Positions 45,067-52,439 of a stretch of DNA of 64,000 bases are shown here, piece after piece. Source of the DNA: Phycicoccus sp. CSK15P-2 (GTDB taxonomy: Bacteria > Actinomycetota > Actinomycetes > Actinomycetales > Dermatophilaceae); the NCBI RefSeq assembly GCF_016888005.1, contig NZ_JAFDVE010000014.1, positions 62,001 through 126,000 of the forward strand, written 5' to 3'. Below the pieces are notes generated by a model. It was given only the letters and a program-made list of their open reading frames with translations. It was not told the DNA's origin and ran no database searches. The first letter of the stretch is position 1. Each line of letters opens with the position of its first letter. Position numbers and translations under genes: made by a program.

Positions 45067-45357
45067 TCAGAGGGACAGGACCCTGGCGTGGAGGGTCGGA
45101 CGCTGCTGCAGCGCGGCGCGCAGGGCGCGGTGCAGACCGTCCTCGAGGTAGAGCGTCCCCTCCCACTCGACGACGTGGGCGAAGAGGTCGCCGTAGAACG
45201 TGGAGTCCTCGGCGAGCAGCTGGTGGAGGTCGAGCTCGCGCTTGGTGGTCACGAGCTCGTCGAGCCGGACCAGCCGCGGGGGCACCTCGGACCACTGCCG
45301 CCCCGTGTACCCGTGGTCGGGGTAGGGGCGAGAGTCGCCGACGGCCTTGAAGATCAC
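45067..45357 (-). CDS. Conserved small actinobacterial protein with ParB-like DGxHR motif
   Basis: 96 aa: PRLVRLDELVTTKRELDLHQLLAEDSTFYGDLF, then VEWEGTLYLEDGLHRALRAALQQR. The LEDGLHRALRAAL segment resembles the DGxHR motif of the ParB/sulfiredoxin fold. Homologues are widespread in actinobacteria and often sit next to LytR_C genes; some databases call them VapB-like antitoxins, which I cannot support since no toxin is adjacent. GTG 45357 follows TAGAGT (plus ACTCTA 45364-45369) by six bases. It is the first gene of an operon with the LytR_C protein. Confidence 0.75.
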   Translation of the reverse strand: MIFKAVGDSRPYPDHGYTGRQWSEVPPRLVRLDELVTTKRELDLHQLLAEDSTFYGDLFAHVVEWEGTLYLEDGLHRALRAALQQRPTLHARVLSL

Positions 45358-45427
45358 GGGCTCACTCTATGGCCGCGGAGTGTCCGAGCCTCGAAGCGAA
45401 ACCCGGTGCCGGGCTAGATTGGCCGAC

Positions 45428-47077
45428 GTGAGCGAGAGCGAGAGCACGACCCTCATCGACGAGATCCGCACCGACTACTCCTTCGACGAGCCGTCCCTCG
45501 AGCTCGGCGCGGCGGTCGCGGACGGCACCGCGCATCCCGATGCCGTCGTCCGCATCCCGCTCGGGGTGCTCAACCGGCACGGCCTGGTCGCGGGTGCCAC
45601 GGGCACCGGGAAGACGAAGACCCTGCAGCTCATGGCCGAGCAGCTCGTGGAGCAGGGGGTGCCCGTCTTCCTCGCCGACGTCAAGGGCGACCTCTCCGGG
45701 ATGGCGACTCCCGGTACCGCCAACGAGCGCATCGACGCCCGGATGCAGGACGTCGGCCTCACCTGGGAGCCCACCGCGTACCCCGTCGAGTTCTACGCGC
45801 TCGGGGGCCAGGGCACCGGCGTGCCGGTGCGTGCCGCGGTGTCGACCTTCGGGCCGACGCTGCTCGCGAAGGTGCTCGGCCTCAACGCCACGCAGGAGTC
45901 CAGCCTGGGCCTGGTCTTCCACTACGCCGACAAGCACGGCCTCTACCTCGACACCATCGCCGACCTCCGGGCCGTCGTGCAGCACCTGACGTCCGAGGAG
46001 GGCAAGGCCGACCTCAAGGAGCTCGGTGGCCTGTCGTCGGCCACGGCCGGCGTCATCCTCCGCGAGCTCATCGCCTTCTCGGACCAGGGCGCCGACGCCT
46101 TCTTCGGGCTGCCCGAGCTCGACACCTCGCACTTCCTGCGCACCGCCGAGGACGGCCGCGGCATCCTCTCGATGCTCGAGCTGCCCGCCGTGCGTGACCG
46201 TCCGCAGCTGTTCTCGACCTTCCTCATGTGGCTGCTCGCCGACCTCTTCCACGACCTGCCCGAGGTGGGCGACCCGGACAAGCCGAAGCTCGTCTTCTTC
46301 TTCGACGAGGCACACCTGCTCTTCGACGGCGCGAGCAAGGACTTCCAGGACGCCATCGAGCAGACCGTCCGGCTCATCCGCTCCAAGGGTGTCGGCATCT
46401 TCTTCGTCACCCAGTCCCCGAAGGACGTCCCGCCGGACGTCCTCGGCCAGCTCGGCAACCGGGTGCAGCACGCGCTGCGCGCCTTCACGCCCGACGACGC
46501 CAAGGCGTTGCGGGCGGCCGTCAAGACCTACCCGCACACCGCGTACGACCTCGAGGAGCTGCTCACCTCGCTCGGTACCGGGGAGGCGGTCGTCACCGTG
46601 CTCTCCGAGAAGGGCGCGCCGACCCCGGTCGCCTGGACACGGATGCGCGCGCCCGAGTCGAGCATGGACCCCTCGCCGGAGGAGACCGTGGCTGCGGCGG
46701 TCGCGGCCTCGCCCCTGATGGCCGAGTACGGCGAGGCGCAGGAGCGCGACTCCGCGCTCGAGATGCTCGACAAGGCCTCCGTGGAGCGGGTGAAGGCCGA
46801 GGAGGCCGCGGCCGCCGCCAAGGCCCGGGCCGAGGCGGACGCCGCTGCTGCGGAGGAGGCCGAGAAGGCCCGTGTCGCGGCGGAGAAGGCCGCCGAGAAG
46901 GAGCGCCTCGCCGCCGAGAAGGCCGCCGCGAAGGAGGAGGCCCGCAAGGCGAAGGAGCCGGGCATGGTCGAGCAGGTCGTCAAGTCGTCGGCGTTCCGGT
47001 CGATGCTGCGGTCGGCCGGGACGGTGATCGGCCGCGAGATCACCCGCTCGGTCTTCGGCACGTCCAAGCGCCGCTGA
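45428..47077 (+). CDS. HerA-like helicase C-terminal-domain ATPase (DUF853 family)
   Basis: 549 aa. Walker A GATGTGKT (near residue 56), Walker B LVFFFDEAHLLF and a sensor segment (VGIFFVTQSPKDVPPDVLGQLGNRVQHALRAFT) match the HerA/FtsK superfamily DUF853 group. Residues ~440-525 form an Ala/Glu/Lys-rich coiled coil, and a short basic C terminus follows. The molecular role is unresolved; the family is related to DNA-translocating ATPases. The start is leaderless (TAGATT 45415-45420, GTG 45428). No NurA partner is nearby. Confidence 0.86.
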   Translation: MSESESTTLIDEIRTDYSFDEPSLELGAAVADGTAHPDAVVRIPLGVLNRHGLVAGATGTGKTKTLQLMAEQLVEQGVPVFLADVKGDLSGMATPGTANERIDARMQDVGLTWEPTAYPVEFYALGGQGTGVPVRAAVSTFGPTLLAKVLGLNATQESSLGLVFHYADKHGLYLDTIADLRAVVQHLTSEEGKADLKELGGLSSATAGVILRELIAFSDQGADAFFGLPELDTSHFLRTAEDGRGILSMLELPAVRDRPQLFSTFLMWLLADLFHDLPEVGDPDKPKLVFFFDEAHLLFDGASKDFQDAIEQTVRLIRSKGVGIFFVTQSPKDVPPDVLGQLGNRVQHALRAFTPDDAKALRAAVKTYPHTAYDLEELLTSLGTGEAVVTVLSEKGAPTPVAWTRMRAPESSMDPSPEETVAAAVAASPLMAEYGEAQERDSALEMLDKASVERVKAEEAAAAAKARAEADAAAAEEAEKARVAAEKAAEKERLAAEKAAAKEEARKAKEPGMVEQVVKSSAFRSMLRSAGTVIGREITRSVFGTSKRR

Positions 47078-47126
47078 CCAGGCCCGCTGCCTCGCCACCG
47101 GGGGGTCGCCCCCGGCGTTCGCTGAC

Positions 47127-47210
47127 GGGCGGGATACATCCGGGTGGGATGCGCCGACGGTTCCGTGTGTGGCGCGGGGGCCGTCCGTTCGTCGGTGTAT
47201 CCGGCCCGCC
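47127..47210. repeat. Palindromic element B1
   Basis: The left arm starts GGGCGGGATACATCC and the right arm ends GGTGTATCCGGCCCGCC, giving an 84-bp element with imperfect terminal inverted repeats. About 91% identical over 87 bp to B2, 113 bp downstream, in the same orientation. It lies between the HerA-like gene stop and the DUF559 gene stop. Confidence 0.85.
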
Positions 47211-47239
47211 GGGCGAGGGTCCCGCGCCGGGGTGGTGGC

Positions 47240-47323
47240 GGGCGGGATACATCCGGGCGGGATGTGCCGAGGGTTCCGTGTGTGGCCCGGGGGCCGGTCA
47301 TCCGTCGGTGTATCCGGCCCGCC
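47240..47323. repeat. Palindromic element B2
   Basis: A tandem near-copy of B1; the two differ at about 8 of 87 bases, mainly in the interior. The terminal arms are identical to those of B1. It ends 14 bp before the stop codon of the AbiEi/DUF559 gene at 47337. Same orientation as B1, B3 and B4. Confidence 0.85.
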
Positions 47324-47336
47324 GGGGGCGGCCGCG

Positions 47337-48212
47337 TCAGCCGGGACGTCCGTCCAGCCGCAGCGCCACCGCGCGCTCCAGCCACTGCCTGAGTCGCTCG
47401 GGGTGGTGCATCGCCACGACCCACGGAACCCGGACGACGAGCCATCCGGCGACCGTGAGCCGTGAGTAGCGCTCGCAGTCGCGGGCGAAGTCGGCGCGGC
47501 CGGCGTGGAACTCGCTACTGTCGGCCTCGACGACGATGCGCAGCCGCTCGTCGGCGAGGTCGACCCGCCCCACGACGCCGTCCGCGTCCCGGATGGTCAC
47601 CTGCGGCCGGAGGCCCAGACCGGCGACGTCGAGCGCGACCGCCCGCACCACGGTCTCGAACGGGCCACCGGACCGCTGCGTGCCCTGCTCGACCACGGGC
47701 AGCACCTTCGCCCGGACCCGCGGGGGGAGGTGCGCGACGTCGGCCAGCATCCGCGGGCTCACCCGTCCCTCTGCCAGGGCTGCGTCGACGACGCACAGCG
47801 CCTCGTCGAAGGGCAGGAGCGCGCAGCAGTCGTGCACGGTCCGGACCCGCGAGGCGAGCCAGCCGTCGACCCGCTGGTCGTGCGGCACCGCACGCCATCG
47901 GACGTCGTACTTCTCCCGGACGGCAGGCTCGACGGTTCGGCCCGGCGGTACGGCGACCTGCGGCCGTGCGGCGGGCCACTTCGTGGGCCAGCCCCACGCG
48001 GACGCGGCGCTGAGCAGAATGGCGGTGCCGGTGAGCTGCAGTGCCGCGTCCCGGGCGGCGTCGGCGAGGGGCAGGGCGTAGCGACCCCGGGCGACCCGGA
48101 CGACCGCACCCGATGCCACGGCCTCCTCGAGCGCCCGCCGACCCGTGACCTCCTCGATCTCGTGGCGCCGCGCGACGCCACCGAGGCGGTGCAGCTGCTG
48201 GGCGACGTCCAT
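47337..48212 (-). CDS. AbiEi-like HTH plus DUF559 nuclease-like protein, flanked by four palindromes
   Basis: 291 aa. The N-terminal AbiEi_4-like HTH is LHRLGGVARRHEIEEVTGRRALEEAVASGAVVRVARGRYAL (residues 8-48). The C-terminal DUF559 region carries Glu186, Asp218, Glu229, Asp231 and His236 (VVEADSSEFH), the same order and nearly the same spacing as in the protein at 40724-41671. No cognate toxin gene is adjacent. ATG 48212 is chosen; ATG 48257 is possible. The gene is bracketed by B1/B2 on its 3' side and B3/B4 on its 5' side and is the only gene between them. Function unknown. Confidence 0.78.
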   Translation of the reverse strand: MDVAQQLHRLGGVARRHEIEEVTGRRALEEAVASGAVVRVARGRYALPLADAARDAALQLTGTAILLSAASAWGWPTKWPAARPQVAVPPGRTVEPAVREKYDVRWRAVPHDQRVDGWLASRVRTVHDCCALLPFDEALCVVDAALAEGRVSPRMLADVAHLPPRVRAKVLPVVEQGTQRSGGPFETVVRAVALDVAGLGLRPQVTIRDADGVVGRVDLADERLRIVVEADSSEFHAGRADFARDCERYSRLTVAGWLVVRVPWVVAMHHPERLRQWLERAVALRLDGRPG

Positions 48213-48320
48213 GGGTCCGGAGTCTGCCCGCGAACGGAAGGCGGCCCGGCGCGTCATCCACAGGCTGCGAGCGGGTGCGGGGTGGGGGGTGAGTGGCGGA
48301 TGGCGAGGGTGGTGGCGAGC

Positions 48321-48400
48321 GGGCGGGATACATCGAGACACGGCGGGTGCCGGGCCGGTGCGGTGTTCGCCGGCGCACGCGGTGTCGGTGTATCCCGCCC
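48321..48400. repeat. Palindromic element B3
   Basis: Arms GGGCGGGATACATCGAGACA at the left and GGTGTCGGTGTATCCCGCCC at the right; the outer 12 bp pair perfectly. The interior is unrelated to B1/B2, so only the termini are conserved. It lies about 110 bp upstream of the AbiEi/DUF559 start. Confidence 0.82.
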
Positions 48401-48463
48401 GTCGTCGCGGTGGTGGGCGTCCTCGGACTAGCGCGGAGCTGCCCGGATCCGCGGGGTGGCAAC

Positions 48464-48546
48464 GGGCGGGATACATCCTCGTGGGCTGGGGTGCTGGTGG
48501 CGTGCGTGTCGTGTCCGCCGGTGGGATCTCGGTGTATCCGGCCCGC
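48464..48546. repeat. Palindromic element B4
   Basis: Left arm GGGCGGGATACATCC and right arm GGTGTATCCGGCCCGC, the same termini as B1/B2, with a different interior. It lies 63 bp beyond B3 in the same orientation. It is 82 bp from the stop codon of the next gene. Confidence 0.82.
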
Positions 48547-48627
48547 AGGCGGTAGCGGCGGACGTGGTGTCGCGCTGTTCCGGCTGGCGGACGGGAGCGG
48601 CAGGGCTCGCCCCGAGCGCCGGGAGGG

Positions 48628-49020
48628 TCAGAGGGCCAGGACGGCCCGGGCGTAGGCGCACTCGAGGTCGGCGTCCTCGACCGCGTGCAGCTCGCCGGGT
48701 GCCGTCGCGTACTCGACGCGCCATCCGTCGGCCGTGCGCACGACGGCCGTCAGCCGGTCACCGAGCAGCTCGCGCAGCTGGTCCTCCCGCGGCAGCCAGA
48801 GCGCCTGGTCGAGGGTCACGGAGTCGAGTGCCCACTCCGTCGTCCCGTTGAACCCGAGCAGCGGCTGCCCGTTGTGGGTGTGGACCTCGACGGTGAGGTC
48901 GGACACCCAGAACACCTCGTCGGTCAGCAGCTCGGCGTCGACGACGAACCGGTCGCCGGCGGCCGGCTCCCACAGCACCCCGACACCGAGCAGGTCGCGG
49001 GCGAGCTCGACGGTGATCAC
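48628..49020 (-). CDS. Conserved actinobacterial hypothetical protein
   Basis: 130 aa: VITVELARDLLGVGVLWEPAAGDRFVVDAELLTDEVFWVSDLTVEVHTHNGQPLLGFNGTTEWALDSVTLDQALWLPREDQLRELLG. No signal peptide, membrane segment or catalytic motif is visible. Similar proteins are common in actinobacteria and are sometimes annotated as CpaE-like pilus proteins, without visible support here. GTG 49020 is preceded by a GAGGAT-like -10 six bases earlier. It lies downstream of the VOC protein gene on the same strand, with a 32-bp gap. Confidence 0.72.
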   Translation of the reverse strand: MITVELARDLLGVGVLWEPAAGDRFVVDAELLTDEVFWVSDLTVEVHTHNGQPLLGFNGTTEWALDSVTLDQALWLPREDQLRELLGDRLTAVVRTADGWRVEYATAPGELHAVEDADLECAYARAVLAL

Positions 49021-49052
49021 CGCCCCATCCTCGCCCGCCGTGGCGCCCGGCG

Positions 49053-49424
49053 TCAGCCCCAGCTCTCGGCCCGGGTCAGGCAGAACGGATGGCCGCTCGG
49101 GTCGAGGACGACGGTCCAGGTCTCGCCGGGCTGGTCGTCGGGGACGGTGCCGCCTGCCTCGGCGCAGGCCACGGCGGCGGCCTCGAGGTCGTCGACGGCG
49201 AGGTCGAGATGGAACTGCTTGCTGCCCTGCTCGTTCGGCCAGCCCGGGGCGACGTGGTCGGCGACCAGGCCGAGGCCGAGGGCGAGGCCGTCCGGGCCGA
49301 CGAGCATCGCGTACTCCTCCTGCTCGTGGGCCACGCCCCACCCGAGGACGGTGGCCCAGAAGAGGGCGTCCCGTCGGACGTCGGAGCTGTCGAGGGTCAC
49401 CATCTTCAACGCGGCGATCGCCAT
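49053..49424 (-). CDS. VOC-fold (glyoxalase/bleomycin-resistance-like) protein
   Basis: 123 aa. Two beta-alpha-beta-beta-beta units typical of the vicinal oxygen chelate fold: IAALKMVTLDSSDVRRDALFWATVLGWGV at the start and KQFHLDLAVDDLEAAAVACAEAGGTVP...VVLDPSGHPFCLTR in the second half. Metal-ligand positions (His in FHLDL, final acidic residue) are only partly conserved. The substrate is unknown. ATG 49424 has AAGGAA upstream. It diverges from the AraC-family regulator. Confidence 0.82.
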   Translation of the reverse strand: MAIAALKMVTLDSSDVRRDALFWATVLGWGVAHEQEEYAMLVGPDGLALGLGLVADHVAPGWPNEQGSKQFHLDLAVDDLEAAAVACAEAGGTVPDDQPGETWTVVLDPSGHPFCLTRAESWG

Positions 49425-49475
49425 CGGGTTCCTTCCGGAGAGGGGATGTCCGGCCATCGTCCTACGCTGGGCGGC

Positions 49476-50378
49476 GTGGCGGATTGGAAGAACGCGACGG
49501 CCACCACCGGCGGCGTGCTGCGCCCCGAGGAGCTCGCCCGCCACGTGTCTCTCAAGCGGCACCCGGCGGGCGATGTCGCCGCATCCTGGGTCGAGAACCG
49601 CTGGTCGCTGCGCTGGGGCCTCCCCGAGGGCCGCTGGTTCGCGAGCGAGGTGCTGCCGCACCCCACCTGCTCCCTCACGCTCGAGCACCTGAGCCATCCC
49701 CGGCCGGAGCAGCCGCGCGGCGAGACCCTGCTCGTCACCGGTGTGTGCACCCGGCGCTTCGACGTCGAGGTCCGCGGGCGTGGTCTCGTCAACGGTCTGA
49801 GGTTCCGGCCGGGTGGGCTGGTCGCGGTCTCCGGGGTCCCCGCCGGCGCCTGGGTCGACCACACGGTCGCCGCGTCCGAGGTGCTGCCCGCGACGCTCGT
49901 GGCCTCCCTGGCCGACCCGGCCCTCGCCGAGGACGCCGATGCCTGGGCGTCCGTCGCCGAGGAGGGGGTGGCCGACCTGGCGCGGTCCCGCGGTCCGGAC
50001 GAGCGCTACGTCCGGCTGCTCGAGGTGGTGGCCGACATGCTCGAGGAGCCCTCGCTCCTCACCGTGGGGGACGTCGCGGAGCGGCACGGGACGACGCCGC
50101 GCAGCCTCCAGCGGCTCTTCGAGCGCTACCTCGGCGTCGGGCCGAAGTGGGTCCTCGCCCGGTACCGGATGCACGACGTCGTCTCGGCGCTCGACGCCGG
50201 GGACGACGGCTCGATCACGGACCTCGCGCACCGCTACGGCTGGTACGACCAGGCCCACTTCACGAGGGAGTTCACCGCGCTCGTGGGGGTTCCGCCGGCC
50301 CGCTACCGCGACCGTGGGCGAAGCCGCTCGGGCGGGCCGGAGCAGGCTCACACCCGCACCCCCGCGGGTATGGAGTAG
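49476..50378 (+). CDS. AraC-family transcriptional regulator
   Basis: 300 aa. The N-terminal ligand domain (WSLRWGLPEGRWFASEVLPHPTCSLTLEHL, then RRFDVEVRGRGLVNGLRFRPGG) precedes a C-terminal double HTH: LLTVGDVAERHGTTPRSLQRLFERYLGVGPKWVLARYRMHDVV and DLAHRYGWYDQAHFTREFTALVGVPPARYR. This is the DUF6597-type regulator common in actinobacteria, often paired with glyoxalase-like genes. GTG 49476 follows TACGCT (49463-49468) by seven bases. The divergent VOC gene is a plausible target. Confidence 0.88.
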   Translation: MADWKNATATTGGVLRPEELARHVSLKRHPAGDVAASWVENRWSLRWGLPEGRWFASEVLPHPTCSLTLEHLSHPRPEQPRGETLLVTGVCTRRFDVEVRGRGLVNGLRFRPGGLVAVSGVPAGAWVDHTVAASEVLPATLVASLADPALAEDADAWASVAEEGVADLARSRGPDERYVRLLEVVADMLEEPSLLTVGDVAERHGTTPRSLQRLFERYLGVGPKWVLARYRMHDVVSALDAGDDGSITDLAHRYGWYDQAHFTREFTALVGVPPARYRDRGRSRSGGPEQAHTRTPAGME

Positions 50379-50403
50379 GGGTGCCGTGTCGACGTCCGGC
50401 CGC

Positions 50404-52311
50404 TCAGGCCCTCGGGGCGAGCACGGGGGCGAGCCGGTCGAGGACCGAGGCGTCCTCGATGGTGCCGGGCACGGTGGGGGTCCTCCCGTCGGCCATCTCG
50501 CGCATCGTCTTGCGCAGGATCTTCCCGGAGCGCGTCTTGGGCAGGGCCGGCACGACGTCCACCTGCTTGAGGCTGGCCACCGCCCCGACCTCGTCACGGA
50601 CCCGCTGGACGAGCTCGGCCCGGATGCGCTCGCCGTCCGCCTCCTCGTCGACCCCGCCCTTGAGGACGACGAGCCCGCGCGGGACCTGGCCCTTGACGTC
50701 GTCCGCGACTCCGATCACGGCGCACTCCGCGACCGCCGGATGCCCGGCGAGCGCCGCCTCGATCGAGCCGGTCGAGAGCCGGTGCCCGGCGACGTTGAGG
50801 ACGTCGTCGGTGCGGCCCATGACGAACACGTAGCCGTCCTCGTCGACCATCCCGCCGTCCCCGGTGAGGTAGTAGCCGTCGTACACCGACAGGTACTCCG
50901 AGACGTAGCGGTCGTCGTCCCCCCACAGCGTGGGCAGGGTGCCCGGCGGCAGTGGCAGCTCGATGGCGATGGCTCCCTCGGTGCCGGGCGGTACCTGCCG
51001 TGCGTTCTCGTCGAGGACCTGGACGTCGTAGCCGGGGCACGGCACGGACGGCGACCCGGGCTTGATCGGCATCGGCTCCAGGCCGCGCAGGTTCGCCGCG
51101 ACGGGCCACCCGGTCTCGGTCTGCCACCAGTTGTCGACGACGGGCACGCCGAGCATCCGCGTCGCCCACTCGTAGGTGTCGGGGTCGAGCCGCTCGCCCG
51201 CGAGGAAGACGGTCTCGAGCGAGGACAGGTCGTACCCGGCCATGAGCTCGCCGGCGGAGTCCTCGCGCTTGATGGCGCGGTAGGCGGTCGGTGCCGTGAA
51301 CATCGCCTTGGCTCCATAGGCGGAGACCACCCGCCAGAACGCGCCCGCGTCCGGGGTGCCGACCGGCTTGCCCTCGTAGAGCACCGTCGTCGCGCCGGTG
51401 AGCAACGGGGCGTACACGATGTACGAGTGGCCGACGACCCATCCCACGTCGGACGCCGTGAACCAGACGTCGCCCGGGCCGACGCCGTAGACGTTCGTCA
51501 TCGACCAGCGCAGCGCCACGGCATGCCCGCCGTTGTCGCGGACGATGCCCTTGGGGCGGCCGGTCGTGCCGGAGGTGTAGAGGACGTAGAGCGGGTCCGT
51601 GGCCTCGATGTCGACGCAGTCGGCCGGCTGGGCCCCCTCGACGCACTCGTCCCAGGTCATCTCCTCCCACGGGGTGGAGCGCTCGCCCACCTCGGCCGGC
51701 GACTGCTCGCGCTGGAGGACGACGACCGTCTCGGGTGTGTGCTCGCTGCGGTCGAGGGCTCCGTGCAGCATCGGCATGTAGTCGACGACCCGGGTCGGCT
51801 CGATGCCGCACGACGCCGCGAGCACGACCTTCGGCCGGGCGTCCTCGATCCGGGCCGCGAGCTCGGCGGGGGCGAACCCACCGAACACGACCGAGTGGAT
51901 CGCCCCGAGCCGGGCGCAGGCGAGCATCGCGACGACGGCCTCCGGGACCATCGGCATGTAGACGACGACGCGGTCGCCCTTCTCGACGCCCAGATCCGCG
52001 AGCGCCCCCGCAAAGGTGGCGACCCGGTCGAGGAGCTGGGCGTAGGTGAACGTCTCGCGCGTGTCGGTGACGGGGGAGTCGTAGTGCAGCGCCGGCTGGT
52101 CGCCACGGCCGTCGCGCACGTGCCGGTCGAGGGCGTTGAAGCAGGTGTTGAGCCTGCCTCCGCGGAACCACCGGTAGAAGGGTGGGTCGCTGTCGTCGAG
52201 GACGGTGGCCGGCTCGGTCGTCCACTCGACCGCCCGTGCCGCCTCGCCCCAGAACGCCGTGGGGTCGGCGAGCGACTGCTCGTGTGCTGCTGCGTAGGCG
52301 CCGTTGCTCAT
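50404..52311 (-). CDS. prpE: Propionyl/acetyl-CoA synthetase-like AMP-forming ligase (PrpE-like)
   Basis: 635 aa of the ANL superfamily. The AMP-binding motif is YTSGTTGRPKG, acyl-binding WWQTETGWP, adenylation TGDGGMVDEDGYVFVMGRTDDVLNVAGHRLSTGSIEAAL, and the regulatory acetyl-lysine segment LPKTRSGKILRK near the C terminus. The N terminus (AAHEQSLADPTAFWGEAARAVEWTTEP...WFRGGRLNTCFNALDRHV) favours PrpE over Acs. It activates short-chain acids, probably propionate. ATG 52311 is the likely start. It is convergent with the AraC gene (25-bp gap). Confidence 0.9.
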   Translation of the reverse strand: MSNGAYAAAHEQSLADPTAFWGEAARAVEWTTEPATVLDDSDPPFYRWFRGGRLNTCFNALDRHVRDGRGDQPALHYDSPVTDTRETFTYAQLLDRVATFAGALADLGVEKGDRVVVYMPMVPEAVVAMLACARLGAIHSVVFGGFAPAELAARIEDARPKVVLAASCGIEPTRVVDYMPMLHGALDRSEHTPETVVVLQREQSPAEVGERSTPWEEMTWDECVEGAQPADCVDIEATDPLYVLYTSGTTGRPKGIVRDNGGHAVALRWSMTNVYGVGPGDVWFTASDVGWVVGHSYIVYAPLLTGATTVLYEGKPVGTPDAGAFWRVVSAYGAKAMFTAPTAYRAIKREDSAGELMAGYDLSSLETVFLAGERLDPDTYEWATRMLGVPVVDNWWQTETGWPVAANLRGLEPMPIKPGSPSVPCPGYDVQVLDENARQVPPGTEGAIAIELPLPPGTLPTLWGDDDRYVSEYLSVYDGYYLTGDGGMVDEDGYVFVMGRTDDVLNVAGHRLSTGSIEAALAGHPAVAECAVIGVADDVKGQVPRGLVVLKGGVDEEADGERIRAELVQRVRDEVGAVASLKQVDVVPALPKTRSGKILRKTMREMADGRTPTVPGTIEDASVLDRLAPVLAPRA

Positions 52312-52385
52312 GGGCCCATCGTGACGGGGCACGGCCGTCCGGACCAGGGAGCGGGCGGGGACGTCCGTCAGCGGGCGGACGACGC

Positions 52386-52419
52386 GGCGGCCGGACGTCA
52401 CGGAGGACGACCGGCCGCC
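52386..52419 (-). terminator. Terminator-like stem after the secreted repeat protein
   Basis: GGCGGCCGG (52386-52394) pairs perfectly with CCGGCCGCC (52411-52419). It lies about 20 bp beyond the stop codon (52440) of the minus-strand secreted protein gene. No T-tract is present. Confidence 0.5.
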
Positions 52420-52439
52420 ACGTCGTGGGGCCCGGGCTC

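Larger units (their letters stand above)
48213..48627. other. Gene-free region carrying palindromes B3 and B4
   Basis: 415 bp between the AbiEi/DUF559 start and the next stop codon. It contains palindromic elements B3 and B4 and otherwise low-information GC-rich sequence. The promoter of the DUF559 gene must lie in or next to B3. No convincing coding region is visible. Confidence 0.7.

Noticed and set aside
40724-48212. Type IV toxin-antitoxin (AbiEi/AbiEii) operons
   Set aside because: Both genes have AbiEi-like N-terminal regions, but neither has an adjacent AbiEii nucleotidyltransferase gene, and both carry an added DUF559 domain.
47127-48546. Palindromes B1-B4 as a CRISPR array
   Set aside because: Only four copies, split by a gene, with ~80-bp palindromic units rather than short direct repeats and uniform spacers, and no cas genes.
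47127-48546. Classical IS or composite transposon
   Set aside because: The palindromes are in direct orientation, there is no DDE or HUH transposase, and no obvious target-site duplication around the outer copies.
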